Below, piece by piece: positions 46,991 through 56,919 of a stretch of DNA of 64,000 bases. Under the pieces are notes generated by a model that saw only the letters and a program-made list of their open reading frames with translations, had not been told where the DNA came from and did not search any database. Position 1 is the stretch's first letter. Every line of letters starts with the position of its first letter. The stretch covers positions 4,712,001 through 4,776,000 of the forward strand of contig JACAXG010000050.1 of the NCBI GenBank assembly GCA_018881555.1, read 5' to 3'. The DNA is from Amblyornis subalaris. Its lineage: Eukaryota > Chordata > Aves > Passeriformes > Ptilonorhynchidae. The position numbers and the translations under genes are program-made.

Positions 46991-48529
46991 GCTGTTTATT
47001 TCAGCTGTTGCCCTCAATACTTTCCTCACTGAAATAGTCAGGGAGAGGGCAGCTTAGTGATTAAGAAACGAGGTGTACCTCTGAGAGCCTAAAGGAGGGN
47101 GCACACCATGTTTGCTCACGGCCTTTCTTAGCCTAATGGCAGGGGTGAGGAAAAAAGTCCCTCTGTGAGGGCTGGATACTGTTTGGGAAAGGACCATAAG
47201 GAGATGTTGTGAGAAATCAGAGCTAGTGCTGAAACAATTTCTTCCACGAAAACTGTTCTGCTTTCTGGAGTTCCTAGGGGTAGATCAGACGTGGTGGAAG
47301 GCCCCTGTGTTGTTTGAGGGATTGTATTAGCCCCAGCAAATCTACTTCCCATCCCATTGCCCCTGCCCCACGGGCTTGCCAGTTTANGGATCACTGCCTG
47401 GGAATCCCCGTGCTGCTTTTGCTTCCCAGAATCCCACTGCCAAGGGGTTTTCCACAGGAAGGGCAACCAGGTCAGAATTTTTGGTTTTGTAAAATTAATC
47501 TTTAATTGATTTTGGACGCAATATACTGATGGAATTTCTTGTTGCCTAAGAAATACTTCAAATGAACAACTGAATCCATTTTTCCTAGTCCTCTATTCTC
47601 TTTCAAAAAAAAAAAAAAGTACTTCAGAAGCAGCTCTGACCAAGGAAGATCAAGGAAGAAAAGATAAACAACAAGCTTTATTTGACTCTTTAAGACAGTG
47701 AACAAACACCAATTCAGTGACTTCAGGCTTTAAATTACTTTACTTTGGCACTCCAAACAGCAGTCAGAGAGGTTTTTTTCCTTCTAATTTTACAAGCTGC
47801 TTTTAAAAACATAGTTAAAATTCCCAACACTTATCTTGCTGTCATGTGTCCAAAGCAGGCGTCCTCCCACTTCAGGATCAGCCCCTGCCACAGCTCTCTC
47901 ACACTGCTTGAAACAGTGCAAATTCTGCATGTGAAGTACACACTTGCTACAAACACCTCTGCCAGCTCCAGGGCAGACCTCAGGTAATAGCTGCAAGCAG
48001 CAAGGAGAGCGATGGCCAGCCAGAGGCACGTGGAGTACAAGTGATGTGCCCTTTGTGGCAGGTGGAGGATGGGGAGACGCAAAGACTGCAGCTGCACCCA
48101 GTGCCCGGCTGCAGGGGGGAGGGCAGTGGATGGACCCACAGACAGAAAAACACAACCCACCCAAACCGCGGAAGGTGTCTAATTAAGCTCCCCTTCCCTG
48201 AAAAGCTGTCGCTAGGTAAGCAAAACTGTTTAAAACATGTTCATCATTAAAGTGTCCCCCGACAGCAGGATGCGGCAGCAGACTCGGCGACAGAAGGGAG
48301 AAGAAGAGAGGCATATGGACCCCAGCCCTGTCCCCTGCTGACAAGCTGCCTCGCTGCAAGCCCCCTTTTCACTGTCGTCCGTGCGTGCAGCAGATTGCAA
48401 TGGCCCAACTTTCCCATCTGTATCCCAGGCCTGTGCCCNCGACAATGTGGCAGCCATGCAGTTTTCATCAGGCGGGGAGCAGGGGAGGGGGAGGCTGCGG
48501 GGAGGGGAGGGTGGGAGGAGAAGGGGGAG
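46991..48529. other. noncoding desert segment
   Basis: No gene was recognised. A poly-A run lies at 47606-47618, and a G/GGA-rich stretch at 48474-48528 is purine-rich on the + strand. Confidence 0.5.
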
Positions 48530-48920
48530 ATATTAACCACCAATAATCACAATGCTATCCATAATGCATTGTCTCCATGAGATTACATGGTATATTTCCA
48601 GTGGGGATTAGCCCATCCATCACAGCCCTTTATTGGCCCTTTTTTTGTTGTATAAAGCCCAAACACTGTCGTAAAATTCTAAACCGCTTAATTGCTGTGC
48701 TGTAAAAATTTGCATATCAGAGATATGTCATTCCTTCGTTAAATGGCACTAGGCATTTGTTACAAGGTCCCAACAATTGCAGGAGAGCACCCCAGAAAAA
48801 GGTCACCTCTCAGCATTATGCAAAGTTCTCCGCTGAATTCTAATCTGCAGCAATTATGGCTTGAATGTATTGCAACTTAATGGATTTTGATTTTCTGTGA
48901 TTCAAACTCCCTGGGCACAC
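48530..48920. promoter_or_regulatory. motif-dense block, possible conserved enhancer
   Basis: Non-repetitive sequence with a perfect octamer ATTTGCAT (48708-48715), an OTX/PITX-type GGGATTAGCCC (near 48605) and several homeodomain cores (CTTAATTGC near 48688; GCAATTATGG near 48851). No coding frame. It is immediately preceded by a purine-rich run. Confidence 0.28.
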
Positions 48921-49434
48921 AGAGCCCTTGTTTCATCTGATCAGGCAAGGTAAGCAATGTGATGGTGACAGCACGGTCTCTGTTTCTGCAAGCCTAACTC
49001 CTAAGAGATGCCTTCATAAGCCAAACTGTGAACCTTGATGCAAACTTTCCATGATGGGCATATGTCTTGATTTCTAAGATTAATAGCAAGTAGAAAGTAC
49101 TACAGCCATTGCATTGNCACTTCAAGTATTCATCATTAAAAGCAACCTGAAGTTAGATATTTATGTATGTGTACTACCAAAGAGGATAATTATAATAATG
49201 AGCACCTTTTAACCCTTGGATCTGAAAAGTTCTTTACAAAAGCAAGAACANACCATTGTCCTGATTTTGCACCTTCACAAACTGGCTTCGAAGAGCTGGT
49301 TTGAAGCCAGGGGCACTGCTCTGAGCAGCCCTAGCAGTTCCCCTCTGCTTCCTCCCACCTGCTTGCCAAGGACTGAAAGTAGCAGCAGACCTTTAACATG
49401 TGATCAGGTCTTCACTCCATGTCTACTCCATTAA

Positions 49435-49478
49435 CTGCAGAGGTTCCCCAGATGTCCTGCAGAGGTTCCCCAGATGTC
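49435..49478. repeat. 22-bp tandem duplication, two perfect copies
   Basis: Two identical 22-bp units beginning CTGCAGAGGTTCCCC lie directly head to tail, at 49435-49456 and 49457-49478. Confidence 0.95.
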
Positions 49479-49720
49479 CTTTCAATCCACATGGTAATTT
49501 TTCAGTTTTGTCCATATTTAAAGAGTATGCTTAATCCAGACCATTTCACCCCCATCTACTACAATATTACAAAATGTTACACAATGGGAGAAGTGCAGGT
49601 CAAATGCTTTTCTCACAAAACAGAGCCTAGAAGCTGTATCTTTTTCCTGTGGAATAGCAGGAACTATGGTTTCTGATCTCCCAGGAACATGTGAAAAAGG
49701 AGGTGATTGCAGTAGTCTAA

Positions 49721-49763
49721 AGGGATTTTTTAAAAGTCCCATAGGGATTTTTAAAAGTCCCAT
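49721..49763. repeat. about 22-bp tandem duplication
   Basis: Two nearly identical units (AGGGATTTTTTAAAAGTCCC type) differ by one T in the T-run. A third partial AGAGATTT follows. Confidence 0.9.
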
Positions 49764-51819
49764 AGAGATTTGGGATTCAAAGCCTCTGTTTCATGTCCTG
49801 GTTTAATAGGAGAGCCCTTTGCAAACCCTGATATAAAAATTAGGAGACAACAAGGAGAAATTCTGGGCTGTGTGTACCTGGCACCTTGGCTTGAGTTGGT
49901 ATGTGCTGAAATAGTGTGAGATAGCTTTAAAAACTGTTCATGGTACAAAAGGTGCCCATCATAGTGAGGATCCAAAGTAAACTGACNCTTCTTTAATTAT
50001 CCACTCTGTTCCTCTTTCCCCCATCTCTCTCCCCACCCACAATCATCCATGCCTCCACATGGGATACAAATTTATCTGTCTCTACATATCTGAGGCATTG
50101 TCATTGCCCATGCTGCCAGTGTGGTCAGATACAGCCTGTGCATGTGCTTTTGGATGTGGGTAAGTGAGTCCAAGGGACTGCCATGCTCNCTTTCTGCAGT
50201 GACTGAAAATTTCCTCCAAGAAGGAAGGAAGCACCCCCAAGAAACACCACGGTGGTGTTAGCACTGATGTGTCTTACACTTGAGAGGGACAATGGCAAGT
50301 GGGCTCCTGCAGGTGTGCCCCAAACACAAAGGTAGGGTAGAACACACTTTCATGCTTTTGAAGGCTTCTTAATACCTTTTAAGAGTTCAAACCCGGTCTC
50401 TTTTTCCAAGTGAAGCAGAAGAAAGGTGAGAGGGGAGAAGNTGGCCAACAAAAGCTTCCATCTCCTGCCTGTGTGCAGGAGGTCAATGTAAGAATCTGCC
50501 ATACCAGCCTTTCAAACCTCCCTCAGCATGTGCAGCTCTGTCTTCTGGACGTAATTAATGTCTTATAAATATTATTCCCTCAGCAGCAAGTGGATGAGCA
50601 AGATTATGTGTGCCACAAAACCCGAACCTACTGCAGAAGCTCACGTGCCTTCCTCAGCAGAAAGCAAGAGGCAGAGCTAATGTACTGCAGGTACCAGGAT
50701 CAAAGTAATTGCTTTCCTTCAAGGCATCTTGCTTACCTTTTTAACCCAGCCCGATGACTCCAGGAATTTGGCAACGTATTTCATCACCTCAGGAGAATTT
50801 CTCCCAAGAGTCCTATTTCAGCAAGTCATTTATGTTTTATGCTATGTATTTTACATGTTCATTTCCCAAACATTTTTCTTCCTACCAATAAGTACATTTT
50901 TCAGGTGTGTACNTCTTACTCGTGTTGCAAGCATTCATACTTAAAATCAACCCTACATTGTCTTTAATCATCACATTATGGTAGTTTTATTATTATTACA
51001 TTTTAGTCTGGCAGGTGGTTTACTAAGCAGAAAGAATTTTAACAAGAAACACAAACATTTTAACATAACAAAAATATCTTATCTTGTTTTCCTTTTTAAT
51101 TAACAACTAACATCAATGCAAACTTCTTGTCCTACATGTGAACTCAGCCACAGTCACTTCACTTTTATCTGAGTTCTTGATTAAGTAGGCCTCCTACAAA
51201 GTAGCCCCATGTACCTTTGCTGAAAAAGATTTCAGCCCCCTGCCCTCATTTCAGCCCCCTGCCGGTAAAACCCTCTCCCCACTGTGGCACCAGTGCAACT
51301 GCTGGTATGGCTGCAGATCTGCAAAATCATCCACGCAGGAAGCAAGTCCTCAAAAAAAACAGTTAAACCAGATCATTTCAGATGGACAATTCACAGCTGT
51401 TGCCTGGAATCTCTTGAACCATCTTTTCTTGCATCCACAAGCCTGTGCCTCTTTCCAACCACTATCTCTGCTTTACAGAAAGAGAAGCAAAGTCTGATCC
51501 ATGCAAGGGTTTCCAGCATTGCAGTGACAGAGCTGGAAACAAGTCTGGAGTCCCGCATCACAGCACCACACATGATCCCAAGGGCCATTTCCTCCCTTCC
51601 TCCTTTTCCACCCTCCAAAAGATTCCAACCATCAGGAGCAACCTTCNAATATCATAGGGACAGTCTGCAGAGCTCAGTGGATACTAGAATGGGGTCTCCA
51701 AAGGATGGAACTGGAGGTTGGCTTGCCAGCTGCCCTCCCTGCAGAGCTCATCACCCACTAACATTTATATTTGCCTTGGAAATAAATTTGTTACACGGCC
51801 CATCTCCCAGTCCATCTTG

Positions 51820-51848
51820 TGCTTCTCTCTCTCTCTCTCTCTCTCTTT
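51820..51848. repeat. (CT)n microsatellite
   Basis: About 13 CT dinucleotide units. Confidence 0.93.
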
Positions 51849-51919
51849 CATATTCTGTCCATACCAGACCCGGAGGAGTGTTCCTGCTGCCTTCAGTGAG
51901 GTTTGAGATGGGACTAAAT

Positions 51920-52470
51920 CGTCTCTAAGTGCAATTTATTTTACCCTTATTGTGCATTATTAATGTTTCTGTTAGGATGGAACAAATTATGTAATAATGT
52001 GTCCTTTTCTCCTGCTTGATTCATTATTTAAAATTATCCAGACAATAATTTATGTGAATTATTCTGCAATTAATTTGCCACGAGTTTCTTGCAAATATCC
52101 ACTGAACAGTATCTGAGTTCTCTTGATTGGTTCCAAAGGCCTGTTCTATACCTGGGAATGGGGCCAGACCTGATACCTGCAAATTTTAGGGAATGTCTGC
52201 ATAAGAATATGAGCTATTTCCTTTAAATTAGTACACAATTCCGTTTGAGTCTTTTTACTTTGCTTTCCAAATGCTGAAGGTGGTTTCTGTGGTTTAGCAT
52301 AAATCTGCTTCTAACTGAATTAAGGTAAATTATTACAATTTAGGTCACATCAAAATAATTTCCACATGCTTTTTGCCCAGTTTCAACTAAATCAGTGGAA
52401 AGCTGCAGCTTTAATTTAGTCAACACTGCACATAAATAAGCCTTTTGAATGCGATTTCCAATGTGATAGT
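51920..52470. promoter_or_regulatory. motif-dense block, possible conserved enhancer
   Basis: AT-rich single-copy-looking sequence with dense homeodomain-type cores (GCATTATTAATG near 51954; ACAATAATTTATG near 52043; GCAATTAATTTGCC near 52067; TTTAATTTAGTC near 52411). No coding frame was seen. Conservation is not testable here. Confidence 0.25.
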
Positions 52471-53559
52471 TCCATTTTACATCATCAGTATCTGTTTCTC
52501 ATGCCTTTTGTTAATTTATTTTAATACTTGATACTTTGCATCTGTCCAAAAGTCTTTGGAACTTAGTGGAAAACTTTCCTTGACATCCATGACATCTGCA
52601 TCTGTTCAACTTACAGTGAAGTGTCTTCTTTGATTGGAAGAGCAGAAGTATAGCTGATAGAAGTTGCCTCCACCTGACTGCAGGTACAGTCTGATCTGCA
52701 GCACCTGGGGTGCAAGGTCCCAGGTGGAGCAGCGTGGCTGACAGGAAGGGCTGGAGAACCACTTGATGATGCAGGATACNCCTTCAGAGGCTTCGTGTTA
52801 ATTTGTGAACAGATCCATGTTCATTACATTTTAATTAGTTCCTAGTAAATGTGCCTTAATAAGGTCTTTTTAAAGAAATAAAGTAACTGCCATATTAAAT
52901 GCATCTTGCATAAATATGTGGCAATGGGAAACAGCCCCTTCTTCCCGGGTCTATAAACATTAACACGCTCATAAATACATTTGCATGTAGACACAAGACT
53001 TACTAAAAGCCTTTGAGGACACCATTCATCCCTTTTGCACAAACATATTCCAGTTATCATTAGCCTTGTAATTAAAACCCTTTTAACAGCATGAATTGAA
53101 GGTTTCAGCACCATAACTTTGTCATCTTAAAAGCTGCTTGCTTAGTGCATAGCCATTGGAAATGCTGGAGAGTGGGTGGGTCAAACAATCTGGGCAAGAT
53201 TTCTTGTCGNATGAGTGAGTAGGAGTCACTGAGTTAAGAGGGCCAAGAAAATACAAAACCCCAGATTACAGGAAAACCAGCAGGTTACAGGCACTGCTAC
53301 TTCAACAACAGCAGTCTCTAGCAAGGCCTATTAACACTTCATGCTGCAAAGGTGGTATTTTCTGCTCCCTCCCCCTGGCCTTTCAGTGAGAAGGTCTTGC
53401 CACAGCAACCTAGGGCACTTTCACCAATAATTAACTGGAACTGAGTTCATTAGGTAAAACAAAGGCTAAGCAGGCATTGGAATGTCACNCCAGCCTCGCA
53501 TATGGAAAGTGAAGCCAATCCATAATCCACTGAAGCACGGGGTGGAGCACAGGCTCACG
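52471..53559. other. noncoding desert segment
   Basis: No gene or repeat was recognised. Confidence 0.5.
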
Positions 53560-53960
53560 TATTACAGCAGTCACCAAGGTGCAGAAATATAATAATAAAG
53601 TTCTGCAACTGTCCTATTAACATACCAGATTTGATTTGGCTCCATTATATTTCATCAAATAGTTTACAAAGCACCCTGCATAAAACATCATCATAATTGT
53701 AATCATATATTTGGCAATTTAACGTGTACACCATAATGTACCATTAGTTACACAAATAACTAATAATTTGCTAATGACAATATTATGTTAAGTCAGTTTA
53801 GGGGCAATTAAAGTGAGTGATATTTACATATGCCTAATGAATCACAGTCGATGGCAGATTAAGAGATTCTAATGAATATTCATCCAGACATTCGCAACCA
53901 GCTTCACAGTTTATAAACTGAATTATGGTTGATTTGCCCTTTTAAAAATGAATATGTGAG
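53560..53960. promoter_or_regulatory. motif-dense block with palindromes, possible conserved enhancer
   Basis: It contains two perfect palindromes close together, ATGAATATTCAT (53872-53883) and CAGTTTATAAACTG (53907-53920). It also has clustered TAAT cores (CTAATAATTTGCTAATGAC near 53760; CCTAATGAATCAC near 53833). No coding frame or repeat signature. Composition is typical of a developmental enhancer. Confidence 0.3.
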
Positions 53961-54621
53961 TATCTTCTGCATGGGAAGAATGAACAATTGGGGCTGATTG
54001 TAAAATTTTTTTTAAGCAATGTACTGGTCAGGACACAAAACATTTTTATGCACTCTCATACCCTTGGCTTCTCAGCTCTTTTTATATCACATATCAGCGT
54101 TGATGAACTATCTCCATTTTCATTCCTACCCATGACATGAAATATAGAAAATGTTTTGTGTTGAATTAAATGCAATAGAAGTTTTATGCAGACTCACTAA
54201 GGAAATAATTACACAGGTAGCCTGCTTTCCCCAAGCAGGGTAAACAAACTCTCTCTGCCATATGCTGCCAACNTTCTGCTTTGAAAGGTAGCCTTTATGC
54301 ATGCTCACTTGAGTGACTGACCAAAATATCATTCATTTAAAAAGAAGCTGTATAAGCTTCTCATAGGATGAAATCAGAATTACTTTGACACATCCTATGC
54401 CAGAAGTTTCTTCTACTATTAATATCAATAATATTGGTAGCAGCAACAATAATAGCTAAGAGTATCAGATACAGTTCTATGGTTTGGCTATCAGATTTCA
54501 AAGTGAGCTCAAAGAAATGTAAAGCATTTAAAGTCCATACACGGAGTTTTCCTTGGAGATCCCTGTGAAGTGTTCATGTGTTTCTGAAGTAGTCCTTCAT
54601 GAGATTGGTCCCTGTGACAGA
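53961..54621. other. noncoding desert segment
   Basis: No gene was recognised. An AATA/ATAAT-rich stretch lies at 54415-54460. Confidence 0.5.
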
Positions 54622-54890
54622 GAGTCACAGAATGGGTCAGGTTGGAAGGCACCACAGTGGGCCATCTGGTCTAACCTTCCTGCTCAAGCAGGGTTATCCC
54701 AAAGCAAAATGCACAGGATTGTATCCAGATGGTTCTTGAGTATGTCCAGTGAGGGAAACTCCACAACCTCTCTGGGCAACCTGTTCCAGTGCACGGTTAC
54801 CCACACAGTAAAGAGGTTCTTCCTTGTATTCAGGCAGAAAGAATTTCCTGTGCATCAGTTCTGCCAGTTCTTACATCACCATGATTGCTC
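54622..54890 (-). mobile_element. CR1 LINE fragment (5'-truncated, 3' end)
   Basis: The antisense CR1 signature on the + strand is: GTCACAGAATGGGTCAGG, TTGGAAGGCACCACAGTGGG, CCATCTGGTCTAACC, TGCTCAAGCAGGG, CCAGTGAGGGAAACTCCAC, AACCTCTCTGGGCAACCTG, TTCCAGTGCACGGTTACCC, and GTTCTTCCTTGTATTCAGG. It lacks any coding part. Confidence 0.93.
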
Positions 54891-55819
54891 CTAAATTCTG
54901 GGATATTCTTGCATGATTTAAAACATGTAAAATTAAAGAGTGATCTTTATTGCTCTCCTCCAGGAGTTTGGAAGTGAAGCCACAAAGAAATAGCCCTGCA
55001 GAGGTGAAGCTTGTTTTCTTCCATTGAGATCAAACACAGAATATCTGCAAGCCTGCCCCAAGAAGACACAATTCCCAGGAGGTAAAGAAACATCATTAAA
55101 GGTTGTCAGTTTTGCTTTGCTCAGTTTGGGGATTTTAGGTTTATCAGTCCCAGCCTCCAAAGTTACTGATTTGGGACTTCAGANAATAAAGATATTTCTA
55201 TCAATGCCTTCTGCAGAAACCTGGGTGCTGGTAGACCTACACAGTGTGATGAGATACTTATGGGGACCCAGCTTGAATTCTGAAAGCAGGAGAGAGATAC
55301 TTAGTTTTATCCAAATTGTCCTGTGTTCAAGAAAAGTCCAACTACAGCTGGGAAAAATGCTGCTGGGATTCGATCAGAGGACACTGTAATTGCAACACAG
55401 ACTTAATGAACATGCAGCTCTAATAATTGACTTTACCTTTTTAATTGGTCTCATCTAATCAGGTTACTAGAGTTGGCCAGAAGTCCTGTTTTCCACAATA
55501 CTACAAAAAATTCCTGGTTATTTTGAACATTTTAAGCGACATTTCTATTGAGAAAAATGTCTTTCATTTTTCATTGAAAACTGAAAACAAATACAACATG
55601 ATGGGGTTTAAAACATTTTAAAATGAAGTAAAAATTATCNTTAAAAAGTAACAATTTTTTATTTAAAACATCTTTCATGTTTTCACTTTTCATGACAATT
55701 ACTTTCCAACAACAAGAACTAAGTTCAGTTCTTTACTGTTTTTAAATAACAGAGATGTTACCTTTTTCTCAGTTGCCTGTTTCCTTCTGATTGCATTTTC
55801 TTAATGAAATGTTTTATAA
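54891..55819. other. noncoding desert segment
   Basis: No gene was recognised. Bases 55500-55740 are A/T-rich with repeated TTTTCATT/TTTAAAA words but no clear repeat family. Confidence 0.5.
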
Positions 55820-56919
55820 GAGAGTGTCGTGGTTTGACACTGGCCAGACGCCAGACACCCACAAAAAGCCGCTCACTCGCTCTCCCCCACTCCGCAGCCA
55901 GACAGAGGAGAAAAAATTTAACGAAGATTTCATGAGTTGAGATAAGGACCAGGAAAAAACACTCCAAGGGCAAAACAGGCTCGACTTCAAGATATTAAGT
56001 GAATTTATTACTAACAAGATCAGAGGAGGATACTGAGAAATAAAATAAGCCCTTAAAACATCTTTTCCCCCGCAATCCCTCCCTCCTTCCCACCGACGGT
56101 GCAGGGAGACCGGGTGGGGGGTTAGGTCAGTTCATCACCCAGGAGTTTTCTTTCCACTGCTCAGAGAGAGGAGTCATTTCCCAGCTGCACCGTGGGGTCC
56201 CTCCCACGGGAGACAGTTCTCCACGAACTTCCCCAGCGTGGGTCCACTCTCCCGAGCAGCAGCACTCCCAAAACTGCTGCAGCGTGAGTCCATCCCACGG
56301 GCAGACAGTCCTCCCAAAACTGCTGTGGCGTGGGTCACTCTGCTACCGGGAGCAGTCCTCCAAGGACAGGCTGCTCCAGCCTGGAAGCAAGGCCTCTCTC
56401 TCCATGGAACTCCCACCAGACTAAAGAGTTCTCCAGGGGTCCACCTGCTCCAGCATGGGCACCTCCCCCACAGGCTGCAAGCGGATCTCTGCATCTCCCT
56501 TGGACCNCCATGGGCTGCGGGGGGACAGCCTGCCCCACCATGGTCCTCACCACAGGCTGCAGGGACACCTCGGTTCCNGCGCCTGGAGCACCTCCTCCCC
56601 CTCCTTCTGCACTGACCTTGGTGCCTCCATTGTTGTTCCTCTCACATATTCTCACTCCTACTCTTCTCTAGCTGGAATTAAAACTGTGCCACAACTTTGT
56701 TTTGATTTCTTCTTAACTATGTTATCACAGAGGCNTTACCATCATCTCTAATTGGCCCAGCCTTGGCCAGTGGCATGTCCATCATCAGAGCCATCAGGGA
56801 CTGGCTCTGCTGGACATGGTGGAAGTTTCCAGCAGCTTCTCACAGAAGCCACCTCTGTGCCCCCCCCCACCCCGCCCCCCGCTACCAAAAACCACGTCCT
56901 GCAAAACCAACACAGAGAG
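55820..56919 (-). mobile_element. solo LTR of an avian ERV (ERVL-like), with 5-bp TSD
   Basis: The LTR spans 55825-56914 (about 1.09 kb), ends TG...CA, and is flanked by identical GAGAG duplications (55820-55824 and 56915-56919). On the minus strand it begins TGTGTTGGTTTTGCAGG and ends GTGTCAAACCACGACA, both familiar from a long passerine-type LTR. An AATAAA polyadenylation hexamer lies on the minus strand at 56004-56009. Its GC-rich middle has about three 46-bp internal modules. No gag, pol or env sequence adjoins it. Open frames inside it are not genes. The 5-bp duplication and length suggest ERVL, but class is not certain. Confidence 0.88.
56190..56340 (-). repeat. 46-bp internal tandem modules of the LTR
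   Basis: CTCCCAAAACTGCTG modules followed by (C/G)CGTG(A/G)GTC recur at 56265-56291 and 56311-56336, with a more diverged copy at about 56216-56246. This gives a period of about 46 bp. Confidence 0.8.

Larger units (their letters stand above)
48921..51919. other. noncoding desert segment
   Basis: No gene was recognised. It contains three short local tandem duplications (49435-49478; about 49721-49763; about 51230-51262) and a (CT)n run (51820-51847). The long frame at 51284-51928 does not begin with ATG and contains the CT repeat. Confidence 0.5.

Noticed and set aside
49435..49478. Short direct repeats considered as a CRISPR-like array
   Set aside because: Two head-to-tail copies without spacers in vertebrate DNA are a local tandem duplication.
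51284..51928. 214-codon frame, the longest in the desert
   Set aside because: It starts with GTG, not ATG, includes an N and a (CT)n repeat, and has no recognisable domain.
56174..56751. Frames of about 100-125 codons in both directions
   Set aside because: They lie entirely inside the solo LTR, which carries no retroviral gene.
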